DNA of 64,000 nucleotides, taken from assembly GCF_002844555.1 (NCBI RefSeq), contig NZ_PJNI01000012.1, positions 1-64,000 of the forward strand, written 5' to 3'. The DNA comes from Brumimicrobium salinarum. GTDB lineage: Bacteria > Bacteroidota > Bacteroidia > Flavobacteriales_D > Crocinitomicaceae. Below, piece by piece: positions 10,697 to 19,216 of the stretch. The notes below the pieces were generated by a model. It did no database searches, was not told where the DNA came from, and saw nothing but the letters and a program-made list of their open reading frames with translations. A program made the translations under genes and the position numbers. Numbering within the stretch: the first letter of the stretch is position 1; each line of letters starts with the position of its first letter.

Positions 10697-10726
10697 TAAG
10701 TTAGGCTAAATTAAGTTAGGCTAATT
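10697..10726 (+). repeat. Tandem 15-bp repeat containing TTAGGCTAA, upstream of his promoter
   Basis: Two adjacent 15-base copies (10697-10711 and 10712-10726) match at 14 of 15 positions. Each contains TTAGGCTAA, an odd-length palindrome. The second copy overlaps where a -33 element would lie for the TAnnTTTG box at 10739. This could be an operator for a dimeric regulator of the his operon, or chance repetition in AT-rich DNA. Confidence 0.4.
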
Positions 10727-10738
10727 TAAATTTATTAA

Positions 10739-10746
10739 TAAATTTG
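10739..10746 (+). promoter_or_regulatory. Putative -7 box (TAAATTTG) of the his operon promoter
   Basis: TAAATTTG fits the Bacteroidota sigma-A -7 consensus TAnnTTTG exactly. It lies 18 bases before the start codon of the histidine leader peptide, so transcription would begin a few bases before that codon. No clear TTG -33 element is present at the usual spacing; the tandem TTAGGCTAA repeats occupy that position. Confidence 0.5.
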
Positions 10747-10764
10747 TGGCAAACAAATAAAATT

Positions 10765-10818
10765 ATGAACTCAAATTATTTACATCATCATTTACATTTT
10801 TGCCCTCAGGCGATGTAA
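10765..10818 (+). CDS. hisL: Histidine operon leader peptide (HisL-like), 17 aa
   Basis: ATG at 10765 opens a 17-codon frame reading MNSNYLHHHLHFCPQAM, then TAA. Four of five consecutive codons in the centre are His (CAT CAT CAT TTA CAT). The frame lies just downstream of a -7-like box, 30 bases upstream of an intrinsic terminator, and 100 bases before hisG. This is the layout of ribosome-mediated attenuation: stalling at the CAT codons when charged tRNA-His is scarce prevents terminator formation. The UUACAU in the His-codon region (10792-10797) can pair with AUGUAA just downstream (10813-10818 or 10825-10830), giving a candidate alternative structure. Composition and context are direct observations; the mechanism is inferred from known his leaders. 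Confidence 0.85.
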   Translation: MNSNYLHHHLHFCPQAM

Positions 10819-10848
10819 TCTGATATGTAAATAAAAAAATAATATCAT

Positions 10849-10883
10849 AAACACCGTTTGAGCAATTCAAACGGTGTTTTTTT
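10849..10883 (+). terminator. Attenuator (rho-independent terminator) of the his operon
   Basis: A 13-bp perfect stem, AAACACCGTTTGA (10849-10861) with TCAAACGGTGTTT (10867-10879), has a 5-base loop and runs into a T7 tract (10877-10883). It sits between the His-rich leader peptide and hisG, where it can abort transcription of the operon. The 5' arm segment GTTTGAGCAA (10856-10865) is also perfectly complementary over 10 bases to TTGCTCAAAC (10896-10905), so a competing hairpin that breaks the terminator stem can form once that segment has been transcribed. Confidence 0.85.
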
Positions 10884-10920
10884 ATACCCAGAGGTTTGCT
10901 CAAACATAACAAATAAAAAA

Positions 10921-11778
10921 ATGAGTAAACTAAAAATTGCAATTCAGAAAAGCGGAAGATTAAACGAAAGTTCCCTTAAACTCCTAAAATCATGCGGAAT
11001 CGCCATAGATAACGGGAAGGATCAATTAAAAGTAGCAGTTGCTAATTTTCCAATGGAGATTTTATACCTCCGAAATTCTGACATACCTCAATACCTTGAA
11101 GACGGTACAGTTGATATCGCTATAGTTGGAGAGAATCTATTAGTAGAACAGCAAAAACAAGTAGAAATTGTCGAAAAACTAGGATTCTCAAAATGTAGAG
11201 TTTCACTCGCAATTCCTAAAGATATAGAGGATGAGAGCACTAACTACTTAAACAATAAGAAAATCGCTACTTCTTATCCTGTAACATTAAAAACCTTTTT
11301 AGACAAAAACAATATTAATGCTGAAATTCACAATATTTCAGGCTCAGTAGAAATCGCACCGAATATAGGTTTAGCAGACGGAATTTGTGATATTGTAAGT
11401 TCAGGAAATACACTTTTTAGGAATGGACTGAAGGAAACACAAAAAATACTTGAGTCTGAAGCCGTTTTAGTTAAATCACAAAATCTTGGCGAAAGTCAAA
11501 AGCAATTATTAGAAAAGTTATTGTTTAGAATTAAAGCCGTTCAAAAAGGTAAAACAAGTAAATACATACTTTTAAACGTACCTAACGATAAAATAAAAGC
11601 GGTTACGAATATTCTTCCTGTTCTAAAAAGCCCAACTATTCTTCCATTAGCCGAAGAAGGTTGGAGTTCTTTACATTCAGTAATTGAAGAGCAAGAATTT
11701 TGGGAAGTGATAGATGCATTAAAATCTGCAGGAGCCGAAGATATTTTAATCGTACCAATAGATAAAATGGTGAGCTGA
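10921..11778 (+). CDS. hisG: ATP phosphoribosyltransferase HisG (long form)
   Basis: Catalyses the first step of histidine synthesis: ATP plus PRPP gives phosphoribosyl-ATP. I start the gene at ATG 10921 (MSKLKIAIQKSGRL), which matches the family N-terminus; the same frame extends upstream to 10858 only through a TTG inside the attenuator stem. The 285 residues include DIAIVGENLL, the substrate-loop region and a C-terminal ~75-residue ACT-like regulatory domain (from about VQKGKTSKYILLNVP to the end). That marks the long, hexameric, histidine-feedback-inhibited form, which needs no HisZ. Its stop overlaps the hisD start (TGATG). It is the first structural gene of the eight-gene operon behind the attenuator. 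Confidence 0.97.
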   Translation: MSKLKIAIQKSGRLNESSLKLLKSCGIAIDNGKDQLKVAVANFPMEILYLRNSDIPQYLEDGTVDIAIVGENLLVEQQKQVEIVEKLGFSKCRVSLAIPKDIEDESTNYLNNKKIATSYPVTLKTFLDKNNINAEIHNISGSVEIAPNIGLADGICDIVSSGNTLFRNGLKETQKILESEAVLVKSQNLGESQKQLLEKLLFRIKAVQKGKTSKYILLNVPNDKIKAVTNILPVLKSPTILPLAEEGWSSLHSVIEEQEFWEVIDALKSAGAEDILIVPIDKMVS

Positions 11779-13073
11779 TGAAAACATATAATAATCCAAA
11801 GAGAGAGGAATGGAACCAACTTGCATTACGCCCAAGCATCAATCAACAAGAACTCGATGAACTGGTTTCCTCTATTATCAAAAATGTAAAATTAAATGGT
11901 GACCAAGCCCTAATAGATTATGCACTACAATTTGATCGGGTAGCACTCAATGAACTTTACGTTTCTGAAAAAGAAATTGAAGACGCAAAAAATGAAGTCT
12001 CTAATGAATTAAAATCAGCTATTCAATTGGCTTATGCTAATATTTCTACATTTCATCAATCACAACAAATAGATGAACCCATAATTGAAACAGTAAAAGG
12101 GGTGAATTGTTGGCGAAAACCTGTTGGAATTGAGAAGGTTGGTTTGTACATCCCAGGTGGAAGTGCTCCTCTTTTTTCAACTATTTTGATGTTAGGGATT
12201 CCAGCCCAAATTGCTGGATGTAAAGAGCTAGTGCTATGCACCCCTCCAGGAAAAAATGGAAAAATAAATCCTGCTATTTTATATGCAGCAGATTTAGTTG
12301 GTGTAACTAAAATATATAAAACTGGAGGAGCCCAGGCTATTGCGGCAATGGCAGTTGGAACAGATACCATTCCGCAAGTTTATAAAATTTTCGGGCCGGG
12401 CAACCAATATGTTACCAAGGCTAAAGAACTTGTTCAACAAATGGGAGTAGCTATAGATATGCCTGCGGGTCCAAGTGAAGTACTTGTTGTTGCAGACCAA
12501 ACTTGTAATCCAGAGTTTGTTGCTGCAGATTTGCTTTCTCAAGCAGAACACGGCCCCGATAGTCAAGTCGTTTTATTAAGTGATAACGAAAGTACCATAA
12601 AAGCATGTCAATTGGCAGTTGAAAGGCAAGTAGCGTTACTTCCACGAAAAGATACAGCATTAAAAGCCTTGACAAACAGTACAGCTATTACTTTTCAAAA
12701 CATCAAAGAATGTATTGCGTTTAGCAATCAATATGCACCAGAACATTTAATTATCGCTTCAGAAAACGCTTCTCAATATGTGAATGATATTACCAATGCG
12801 GGTTCTGTATTCTTAGGGAACTATAGCTGTGAATCAGCAGGTGACTATGCAAGCGGTACAAATCACACTTTACCAACAAATGGGTTTGCTAAGAATTATA
12901 GTGGCGTATCTTTAGATAGTTTTGTAAAAAAAATCACCTTTCAAGAGTTAAGTGCAGAAGGAATAGAAAAAATTGGTGAAGCCATTGAAATCATGGCGGA
13001 AGCTGAAGGATTAGATGCACATAAAAACGCAGTTACATTAAGATTAAACAAAATTAGAAATGGTAGAAATTAA
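11778..13073 (+). CDS. hisD: Histidinol dehydrogenase HisD
   Basis: Zn-dependent NAD enzyme that oxidises histidinol to histidine in two steps, the last reactions of the pathway. The 431 residues have the family signatures IPGGSAPLFSTILMLGIPAQ, IFGPGNQYVTKAKELV, DMPAGPSEVLVVAD, LLSQAEHGPDSQVVL, the catalytic Glu-His pair in YAPEHLIIA, and SAGDYASGTNHTLPT near the C-terminus. The start overlaps the hisG stop by one base, and the end overlaps the hisC start by 14 bases, as expected for translational coupling. An in-frame run of eight A at 12926-12933 reads through correctly. That is a useful contrast to the interrupted homopolymers elsewhere in the window. Confidence 0.97.
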   Translation: MKTYNNPKREEWNQLALRPSINQQELDELVSSIIKNVKLNGDQALIDYALQFDRVALNELYVSEKEIEDAKNEVSNELKSAIQLAYANISTFHQSQQIDEPIIETVKGVNCWRKPVGIEKVGLYIPGGSAPLFSTILMLGIPAQIAGCKELVLCTPPGKNGKINPAILYAADLVGVTKIYKTGGAQAIAAMAVGTDTIPQVYKIFGPGNQYVTKAKELVQQMGVAIDMPAGPSEVLVVADQTCNPEFVAADLLSQAEHGPDSQVVLLSDNESTIKACQLAVERQVALLPRKDTALKALTNSTAITFQNIKECIAFSNQYAPEHLIIASENASQYVNDITNAGSVFLGNYSCESAGDYASGTNHTLPTNGFAKNYSGVSLDSFVKKITFQELSAEGIEKIGEAIEIMAEAEGLDAHKNAVTLRLNKIRNGRN

Positions 13074-14088
13074 CAACCTTGTTCGTTCAAACGTACTCAC
13101 ATTACAGCCATATTCGAGTGCTAGAAGCAAGTTTACAGGAAAAGATGGAACTTTTTTAGATGCCAATGAAAATCCTTTTGGAACCTTAAATCGTTACCCT
13201 GATCCTCAACAAAGTGAACTCAAAAAGAAGCTGGCTCAATTAAAGGGAGTCAATACACAAAATATATTTGTAGGGAATGGAAGTGATGAAGTAATCGATT
13301 TAGCATTTAGAATATTCTGTAACCCTGGGAAGGACAAAGCACTTACTTTTTCACCAACTTACGGCATGTATAATGTTTCGGCAGCAATTAATAATATTGA
13401 ATTAATTGAACAACCGTTAAATTCAGCATTTCAAATTGATTTACCCACTTTAAGACCTTACTTTAATGATCCATCAATTAAACTCATGTTTATCTGTTCG
13501 CCGAATAACCCTACCGGAAACTTGATCGACAGAGCAGCAATAGACTATATTCTCACCAACTTTAAAGGGATTGTCATTGTAGATGAAGCATATATTGATT
13601 TTGCAACTGATGAATCCTTAATTTCAATGATTGACCAATATAATAACCTAATCGTGAGTCAGACTTTCAGTAAAGCCTGGGGGTTAGCGGCTGCAAGATT
13701 GGGAACAGCCTATGCTGATAAAGAAATAATCAATCTTTACAACAAGGTGAAACCGCCTTATAATGTAAGTGAACTCAATCAAAAAGCTGCAAATGAAGCC
13801 TTAGACAAAATTAAAAAATATGAGGAGAATTTAGCAGTCATTTTAAGTGAGCGCAAGAGGGTTGAAAAAGCACTTTCAAATATAAAAGAAGTTCAAAAAG
13901 TGTACCCTTCAGATGCAAACTATATACTTATTGAAGTTCAAAACGCTGATCAACTTTATACAGATTTAGTCAACCAGAATATCATTACAAGAAATAGAAA
14001 TAACCAAGTTAAAAACTGCATACGTATTTCTATAGGTACACCAGAAGAAAATAACATATTGATTAACGCAATAAAAAATATAAAATGA
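13060..14088 (+). CDS. hisC: Histidinol-phosphate aminotransferase HisC
   Basis: PLP-dependent class I/II aminotransferase converting imidazole-acetol phosphate plus glutamate to histidinol phosphate. The 342 residues show the family features [16 protein letters not shown] near the N-terminus, [18 protein letters not shown], and the PLP lysine in [17 protein letters not shown]. The start codon lies inside the hisD 3' end and the gene overlaps hisB by four bases (ATGA), so translation is probably coupled. Placement between hisD and the bifunctional hisB follows the usual Bacteroidota his order. Confidence 0.97.
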   Translation: MVEINNLVRSNVLTLQPYSSARSKFTGKDGTFLDANENPFGTLNRYPDPQQSELKKKLAQLKGVNTQNIFVGNGSDEVIDLAFRIFCNPGKDKALTFSPTYGMYNVSAAINNIELIEQPLNSAFQIDLPTLRPYFNDPSIKLMFICSPNNPTGNLIDRAAIDYILTNFKGIVIVDEAYIDFATDESLISMIDQYNNLIVSQTFSKAWGLAAARLGTAYADKEIINLYNKVKPPYNVSELNQKAANEALDKIKKYEENLAVILSERKRVEKALSNIKEVQKVYPSDANYILIEVQNADQLYTDLVNQNIITRNRNNQVKNCIRISIGTPEENNILINAIKNIK

Positions 14089-15173
14089 AAAAAGCATTAT
14101 TCATAGATCGAGATGGAACGCTGGTAATCGAACCTCCAGTGGATTATCAATTGGACAGTTTAGAGAAGCTAGAGTTTTACCCTGGAGTATTCCAGTGGCT
14201 ATCTAAAATAGCTAAAGAAATGGATTATGAATTGGTTATGGTTACGAACCAGGACGGATTAGGAACAGATTCATTTCCAGAAGATACTTTTTGGCCTGCA
14301 CAAAACAAAGTTATCCAGGCTTTTAAAAATGAGGGAATTGAATTTGATGAGGTCTTAATTGATAAAAGTTTTCCAGAAGATAATGCTCCTACAAGAAAGC
14401 CTAGAACTGGATTGTTGCAAAAATATATTCACGGGAATTATGATTTAGCTAATTCTTATGTAATTGGCGATCGTGCAACTGATGTAGAATTAGCTACAAA
14501 CCTAAAAGCACAAGCTATATATATTGGAGAAGAAGATAAGAATGCAGCATTAAGCACTCAAAATTGGAGTGAAATATATCAATTTCTTAAAGCTATTCCT
14601 AGAACTGGTGAGGTAAGTAGGGTTACTAATGAAACCTCAATTCTTATCAAGCTTAATTTGGACGGAAGTGGTCAATCAAATTTGGACACTGGACTTCCAT
14701 TTTTCGACCACATGCTAGAACAAATAGCCAAACATGGAAATATTGACTTAGCGGTTAAAGTAAAAGGTGATTTAGAAATTGATGAACACCACACCATTGA
14801 AGATGTTGCCATAACTTTAGGAGAAACGTTTATACAAGCTTTAGGAAGTAAAAGAGGTATTGAGCGCTACGGATTTTTACTGCCAATGGATGATTGTTTA
14901 GCGCAAGTTGCTATTGATTTTGGTGGTCGTCCTTGGTTAATGTGGGAAGCTGAATTTAAGCGTGAAATGGTTGGAGATATGCCAACTGAAATGTTTATGC
15001 ACTTCTTTAAGTCTTTCAGTGATGCTGCTAAATGTAACCTGAATATTAAGGCTGAAGGAGATAACGAACACCACAAGATAGAAGCTATATTTAAAGCCTT
15101 TGCGAAAGCGATTAAGTCAGCCGTAAGCAAAACAGAAAACTACAGTATTCCGAGTACAAAAGGTAAATTATGA
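14085..15173 (+). CDS. hisB: Bifunctional histidinol-phosphatase / imidazoleglycerol-phosphate dehydratase HisB
   Basis: A 362-residue two-domain enzyme. The N-terminal ~165 residues are a HAD phosphatase (IDRDGTLV nucleophile motif, VTNQDGLGT, Lys in [18 protein letters not shown]) that hydrolyses histidinol phosphate. The C-terminal ~190 residues are the Mn-dependent dehydratase with [33 protein letters not shown] and [17 protein letters not shown]. It therefore carries two non-consecutive pathway steps. It overlaps hisC by four bases and hisH by four bases. The fusion is the same type as in enterobacteria and is common in Bacteroidota. Confidence 0.97.
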   Translation: MKKALFIDRDGTLVIEPPVDYQLDSLEKLEFYPGVFQWLSKIAKEMDYELVMVTNQDGLGTDSFPEDTFWPAQNKVIQAFKNEGIEFDEVLIDKSFPEDNAPTRKPRTGLLQKYIHGNYDLANSYVIGDRATDVELATNLKAQAIYIGEEDKNAALSTQNWSEIYQFLKAIPRTGEVSRVTNETSILIKLNLDGSGQSNLDTGLPFFDHMLEQIAKHGNIDLAVKVKGDLEIDEHHTIEDVAITLGETFIQALGSKRGIERYGFLLPMDDCLAQVAIDFGGRPWLMWEAEFKREMVGDMPTEMFMHFFKSFSDAAKCNLNIKAEGDNEHHKIEAIFKAFAKAIKSAVSKTENYSIPSTKGKL

Positions 15174-15748
15174 TTGCAATCATCAAATACAATGCTGGAA
15201 ATATTCAGTCTGTTCAGAATGCACTAACTAATTTAGGCTATGAAAGCGTAATCACAGATGATCATGCAACAATTCTTGCGGCAGAAAAGGTGATTTTCCC
15301 TGGTGTAGGTGAAGCCAGTTCGGCTATGCAGTATTTAAAAGAAAAAGGCCTCAACGAGGTACTTACCGCTATCAAACAACCTTTTTTAGGAATTTGTTTA
15401 GGTTTACAATTGATGTGTAAAAGCTCTGAGGAAGGATCAACAGAATGTTTAGGTATTTTTGATACAGAGGTAAAGCAATTTCCTCCAACAGATAAAGTGC
15501 CACACATGGGTTGGAATAATTCAACACAATTAGAAGGATCACTTTTTTTAAATATAAATTTGGAAGATAGCTTTTACTATGTGCATAGCTATTTCGCTGA
15601 AGTTTGTGAAAACACAATTTCTGTTTGCGATTACATCGAACCTTTTAGTGCAGCATTGCACAAGAACAACTTTTACGCCACGCAGTTTCACCCAGAAAAA
15701 TCAGCAGATATAGGGATGAAATTACTGAAAAACTTTTTAAAATTATGA
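15170..15748 (+). CDS. hisH: Imidazole glycerol phosphate synthase, glutaminase subunit HisH
   Basis: Class I glutamine amidotransferase that supplies ammonia to HisF. The 192 residues contain [13 protein letters not shown], the nucleophile cysteine in [26 protein letters not shown], and the catalytic His-Glu pair in ATQFHPEKS. The length matches the family. It overlaps both hisB and hisA by four bases. HisH and HisF form a heterodimer with an ammonia tunnel; the partner gene follows after hisA. Confidence 0.97.
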   Translation: MIAIIKYNAGNIQSVQNALTNLGYESVITDDHATILAAEKVIFPGVGEASSAMQYLKEKGLNEVLTAIKQPFLGICLGLQLMCKSSEEGSTECLGIFDTEVKQFPPTDKVPHMGWNNSTQLEGSLFLNINLEDSFYYVHSYFAEVCENTISVCDYIEPFSAALHKNNFYATQFHPEKSADIGMKLLKNFLKL

Positions 15749-16470
15749 GAATTATACCTGCAATAGATATCATAGACGGAAAATGTGTTAGGCTTTCCAA
15801 AGGAGACTATAACACACAAAAAGTCTACAATGAAAACCCGCTTGAAGTTGCTAAAGCATTTGAAGACAACGGCATTGAGTTTTTGCATGTCGTAGATTTA
15901 GATGGAGCAAAGGCCCAACACATTATCAATCATAAGATACTCGAAGAAATATGTACTAAAACAAACCTAAAGGTTGATTTTGGAGGAGGATTAAAATCCG
16001 ATGATGATCTTAGAATAGCTTTTGAAAGTGGAACGCATCAAATTACCGGAGGAAGTATAGCGGTTAAAAATCCTGAAGTTTTTAAAACTTGGCTGCAACA
16101 GTATGGAAGCGATAAGATTATTCTCGGAGCAGATTGTAAAGATCGAAAAATAGCAACCAATGGCTGGACAGAAAGCGCAGATCTTGATATTGTTGACTTT
16201 ATCCTTGACTATGAAAAAGAAGGTGCAAAATATGTAATCTGTACTGATATTTCAAAAGATGGAATGCTTCAAGGTACTTCCAACGAATTATACGAAGAAA
16301 TTATTGAAAAAAGCAATGTAAACCTTATCGCTAGTGGAGGAGTTTCTTGTGTTGAAGACTTGTATTTACTTCATGAAATAGGTTGTGAAGGTACAATCCT
16401 TGGAAAGGCTTTCTATGAAGGTAAAATCAGTATGCGTCAACTGGTAGAATTTATAAATAAAACAACTTAA
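15745..16470 (+). CDS. hisA: ProFAR isomerase HisA
   Basis: A (beta/alpha)8 isomerase that opens the ribose ring of ProFAR to give PRFAR, the HisF substrate. The 241 residues have the catalytic Asp in [20 protein letters not shown], the first phosphate site DFGGGL, the second catalytic Asp in [13 protein letters not shown], and a second phosphate site IASGGV. It overlaps hisH by four bases and ends two bases before hisF, its sequence relative. Confidence 0.97.
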   Translation: MRIIPAIDIIDGKCVRLSKGDYNTQKVYNENPLEVAKAFEDNGIEFLHVVDLDGAKAQHIINHKILEEICTKTNLKVDFGGGLKSDDDLRIAFESGTHQITGGSIAVKNPEVFKTWLQQYGSDKIILGADCKDRKIATNGWTESADLDIVDFILDYEKEGAKYVICTDISKDGMLQGTSNELYEEIIEKSNVNLIASGGVSCVEDLYLLHEIGCEGTILGKAFYEGKISMRQLVEFINKTT

Positions 16471-16472
16471 TT

Positions 16473-17225
16473 ATGTTAAAGAAAAGAATTATTCCGTGTT
16501 TAGACATCAAGGATGGAAGAACCGTAAAGGGAATCAACTTTGTGGACATTAAAGATGCAGGTGACCCAATTGAATTGGCGAAAAAGTACGTTGAAGAAGG
16601 GGCTGATGAATTGGTTTTTTTAGACATCACAGCAACACTAGAAAATCGTAAAACCTTAGTTGATTTAGTGAGGGCGGTAGCACAAGAAATAAATATTCCT
16701 TTTACTGTTGGTGGAGGAATCAACTCGGTTAAAGATGTGCAGAAAATAATTAAAGCTGGAGCTGATAAAGTGAGCGTAAACTCTTCTGCAGTAAAACGAC
16801 CAGCTCTAATTACAGAAATAGCCAATCAATTTGGAAAACAGTGCGTTGTTGCAGCTATCGATACCAAGTTTGAAAATGGTGAATGGAAAGTTTTTACACA
16901 TGGTGGAAAAACAGCAACACCGCTTAATACTGTTGCCTGGGCTAAAGAAGTTGAAGCGCTTGGTGCCGGAGAAATCCTATTAACATCAATGAATAATGAT
17001 GGAATGAAAACCGGATTTGCAATAGACATCACACAAGAGGTTTCGGAAGCTGTGAATATTCCAGTAATTGCCTCTGGTGGAGCAGGTGAGATGGAGCATT
17101 TCAAAGCTGTTTTTGAAAAAACAAGCGCAACAGGAGGATTAGCAGCAAGTATTTTCCATTATGGTGAAATACCAATTCCACAGTTGAAAGAATATTTAAA
17201 AACACAAAAAATTGCAGTTCGATGA
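16473..17225 (+). CDS. hisF: Imidazole glycerol phosphate synthase, cyclase subunit HisF
   Basis: The synthase/lyase half of IGP synthase, which forms imidazole glycerol phosphate and AICAR with ammonia from HisH. The 250 residues include the catalytic Asp in [18 protein letters not shown], the [11 protein letters not shown] loop, GGGIN, and the second catalytic Asp region [12 protein letters not shown], with [14 protein letters not shown] and [12 protein letters not shown] later in the barrel. It overlaps the start of hisIE by four bases (ATGA). Confidence 0.97.
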   Translation: MLKKRIIPCLDIKDGRTVKGINFVDIKDAGDPIELAKKYVEEGADELVFLDITATLENRKTLVDLVRAVAQEINIPFTVGGGINSVKDVQKIIKAGADKVSVNSSAVKRPALITEIANQFGKQCVVAAIDTKFENGEWKVFTHGGKTATPLNTVAWAKEVEALGAGEILLTSMNNDGMKTGFAIDITQEVSEAVNIPVIASGGAGEMEHFKAVFEKTSATGGLAASIFHYGEIPIPQLKEYLKTQKIAVR

Positions 17226-17805
17226 TAGATTTTAAAAAAGGCGATGGCTTAGTGCCTGTAATCGTTCAAGATAATGAAACTTTACAGGTTTTGATGCTTG
17301 GATACATGAATGAAGAGGCTTATGAAAAAACAAAAGCCGAAAAAAAGTAACGTTTTTTAGTCGCAGCAAAAGCAGATTATGGACGAAAGGTGAAACTTCA
17401 AATAATTTTTTAGAAGTGGTTGATATTCAAATCGATTGCGATCAAGACAGTTTGCTTATAAAAGCGAATCCCGCTGGTCCAACATGTCATACAGGAACAA
17501 CCTCTTGTTTTAAAGAAGAAACGCCTAAAGGATTTCTGTATGCTTTGGAAAGTATCATTCACCAAAGAATTGATGAAAATGATGAAAAATCATACACCAA
17601 TCAATTATACAAAAGAGGCATCAACAAAGTGGCGCAAAAAGTAGGCGAAGAAGCTGTTGAATTAGTCATTGAGGCCAAAGATAATGATGCTGATCTCTTT
17701 AAAAATGAAGCGGCAGATTTGATGTATCACTATATCATTTTACTAAAAGCTAAAGGATATCAACTAGAAGATATAGAAGAGGTGTTAAAGCAACGAAATG
17801 AATAA
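17222..17805 (+). CDS. hisIE: Bifunctional PRA-CH cyclohydrolase / PRA-PH pyrophosphatase HisIE, interrupted by a -1 frame change
   Basis: It should perform steps 2 and 3 of the pathway. ATG 17222 overlaps the hisF stop and encodes the HisI N-terminus ([15 protein letters not shown]), but the frame stops at TAA 17348. In the -1 frame the protein continues as [19 protein letters not shown], the metal-binding [16 protein letters not shown], and then the HisE domain ([20 protein letters not shown]). The break is in the A7 run 17340-17346 (GAA AAA AAG TAA). One extra A restores a 194-residue protein of normal length. The site also has the form of a dnaX-type slippery heptamer (A AAA AAG) with an immediate stop, so recoding is possible. 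Similar breaks elsewhere in the window favour a missing base. Confidence 0.92.
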
Positions 17806-17854
17806 TCCTCATTTCTATTCAAAATAATATTAACTTCGCTTTTTTAAGTAAAAT

Positions 17855-18430
17855 ATGGAGACATTAAAAAACATAGATGAACAACTATTCCTTTACCTTA
17901 ACAATTTAGGAACTGAATCTTGGGATGGGTTTTGGCTTATTATCACCGATAAGTATTTAGCTTTTCCGCTTTATGCTTTGCTTGCTTTATTGATTCTCTG
18001 GAAAACAGGATTCAAATCTGCTGTAATAAGTGGCTTTATGATTCTAGGAACAGTTGCCGTAGCGTATGGAATTTCTCTAGCTATGAAATACGGAATAGCC
18101 CGACCAAGACCTTGTAATACATTTGAGTTTGGCTCAGAAATGCGTTTCCCTTTAGCTTTAAAAGGAAAAGAATGTGGCGATTTTGGTTTTGTCTCTTCAC
18201 ATGCTACAGTTGGAATGGCCATGATTACACTCATTGCACTAATTCTAAAACCTTATTTTAAATATATTTTAGCTCCTCTGATTGCTTGGGTAGCTTTATT
18301 TTCTTACAGTAGAATTTACGTGGGAAAACATTACCCTGGAGATTTAATCGTAGGGATACTCATCGGAATTGTTGTGGGTATTTTGGCATTTAAAGCGCAT
18401 GGCTGGGTGCAGAAAAAATACAGTAAATAA
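17855..18430 (+). CDS. PAP2-family membrane phosphatase
   Basis: A 191-residue integral membrane protein with five to six hydrophobic segments. It carries the three-part PAP2 signature: KYGIARPRP (motif 1), SSHATVGMA (motif 2, catalytic His) and SRIYVGKHYPGDLIVG (motif 3, nucleophile His). PAP2 enzymes remove phosphate from lipid phosphates, including phosphatidate, phosphatidylglycerol phosphate and undecaprenyl diphosphate. Substrate cannot be told from sequence. Recycling of undecaprenyl diphosphate is a reasonable guess, since no UppP gene is seen beside truB/ftsX in this window. It is 49 bases after hisIE and may be read through from the his operon. Confidence 0.88.
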   Translation: METLKNIDEQLFLYLNNLGTESWDGFWLIITDKYLAFPLYALLALLILWKTGFKSAVISGFMILGTVAVAYGISLAMKYGIARPRPCNTFEFGSEMRFPLALKGKECGDFGFVSSHATVGMAMITLIALILKPYFKYILAPLIAWVALFSYSRIYVGKHYPGDLIVGILIGIVVGILAFKAHGWVQKKYSK

Positions 18431-18508
18431 TTTTGCATGAAGGGAAGTTTTGCATGTAAGGATGTTTTGCAAAACTTCCCTTCATGCAAAACATCCCTAC
18501 ATCGCAAA
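18431..18508. repeat. Nested palindromic element between convergent genes (probable bidirectional terminator)
   Basis: A 24-bp arm at 18431-18454 is perfectly inverted at 18468-18491 with a 13-base spacer. A second, imperfect pair interlocks with it: 18448-18470 with 18485-18508. The layout is thus A-B-A'-B', with each unit flanked by TTTTGC or GCAAAA. It lies between the stops of the PAP2 gene and the RsmI-like gene and overlaps the 3' end of the latter. It resembles the palindrome at 59077-59122. It could end transcription from both sides; it may also be a dispersed repeat. Confidence 0.75.
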
Positions 18509-19216
18509 AGGTTTTCCGATCAAAAACATAGTCGGCCGTTTACTCAAGTCAAACGCATTCTTTCTCCATTCAGCAACTGTCATTGTTTGAACGCGTTCTG
18601 TTGGTAACGTCAAATCACAGGCAATGCATAAAAATGTGTTATCTAAACACTCGTTGAGTAAATCTTCCAATAAATGATTATTGCGAAAAGGCGTTTCCAT
18701 AAAGATTTGTGTTTGACCGTATTTATTGGCCATTCGCTCAAATTCTTTAAAGGTGTAAACACGTTTTTTACGCTCTTTTGGAATATAACCATTAAACGCA
18801 AAAGACTGACCGTTGAAACCACTCGCCATTAATCCCAATAAAATTGAAGAAGGTCCAGTTAAAGGACTTACAAAATGACCATTTTGATGTGCTAAAGCAA
18901 CTAAATCAGCCCCTGGATCAGCAACCCCAGGACAACCTGCTTCAGAAATAATTGCAACATCATGACCATTTCTAATAGGTGCTAACATTCCCGCTAAATC
19001 CGTTGGAGGTGTTTTTTTATTGAGGATAAAAAACGTAGAGTCATCGATGGGAAAAGTGCGGTCTAACTTTCTTAAATACCGCCGTGCAGATTTTAAATTC
19101 TCTACAGCAAAATAGCGCGTATTTATCGCAAGTTCTGCTACTTCTTTTGGAATAACATGTTCCCATGTTTCCGAGCCCATCAATGTAGGCAATAAATACA
19201 ATCGTCCTTTAGCCAT
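18497..19216 (-). CDS. RsmI-like SAM-dependent methyltransferase (tetrapyrrole methylase fold)
   Basis: A 239-residue protein starting KGRLYLLPTLMGSETWEHVIP. It has the tetrapyrrole-methylase features LAGMLAPIRNGHDVAIISEAGCPGVADPGADLV and SPLTGPSSILLGLMASG, and FNGYIPKERKKR, which is typical of the RsmI branch (2'-O-methylation of 16S rRNA C1402). It is shorter than the usual ~280 residues and has a diverged N-terminus, so the exact substrate is not certain. It overlaps the upstream phosphatase gene by eight bases and is probably the last gene of a three-gene minus-strand operon. Confidence 0.85.
   Translation of the reverse strand: MAKGRLYLLPTLMGSETWEHVIPKEVAELAINTRYFAVENLKSARRYLRKLDRTFPIDDSTFFILNKKTPPTDLAGMLAPIRNGHDVAIISEAGCPGVADPGADLVALAHQNGHFVSPLTGPSSILLGLMASGFNGQSFAFNGYIPKERKKRVYTFKEFERMANKYGQTQIFMETPFRNNHLLEDLLNECLDNTFLCIACDLTLPTERVQTMTVAEWRKNAFDLSKRPTMFLIGKPFAM

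Noticed and set aside
10858-10920. Upstream start of hisG at TTG 10858
   Set aside because: The added residues come from the attenuator hairpin and its T tract; ATG 10921 matches the family N-terminus.
16451-16825. 124-residue minus-strand frame across hisF
   Set aside because: Fully inside the clear hisF gene; shadow of its codon bias.
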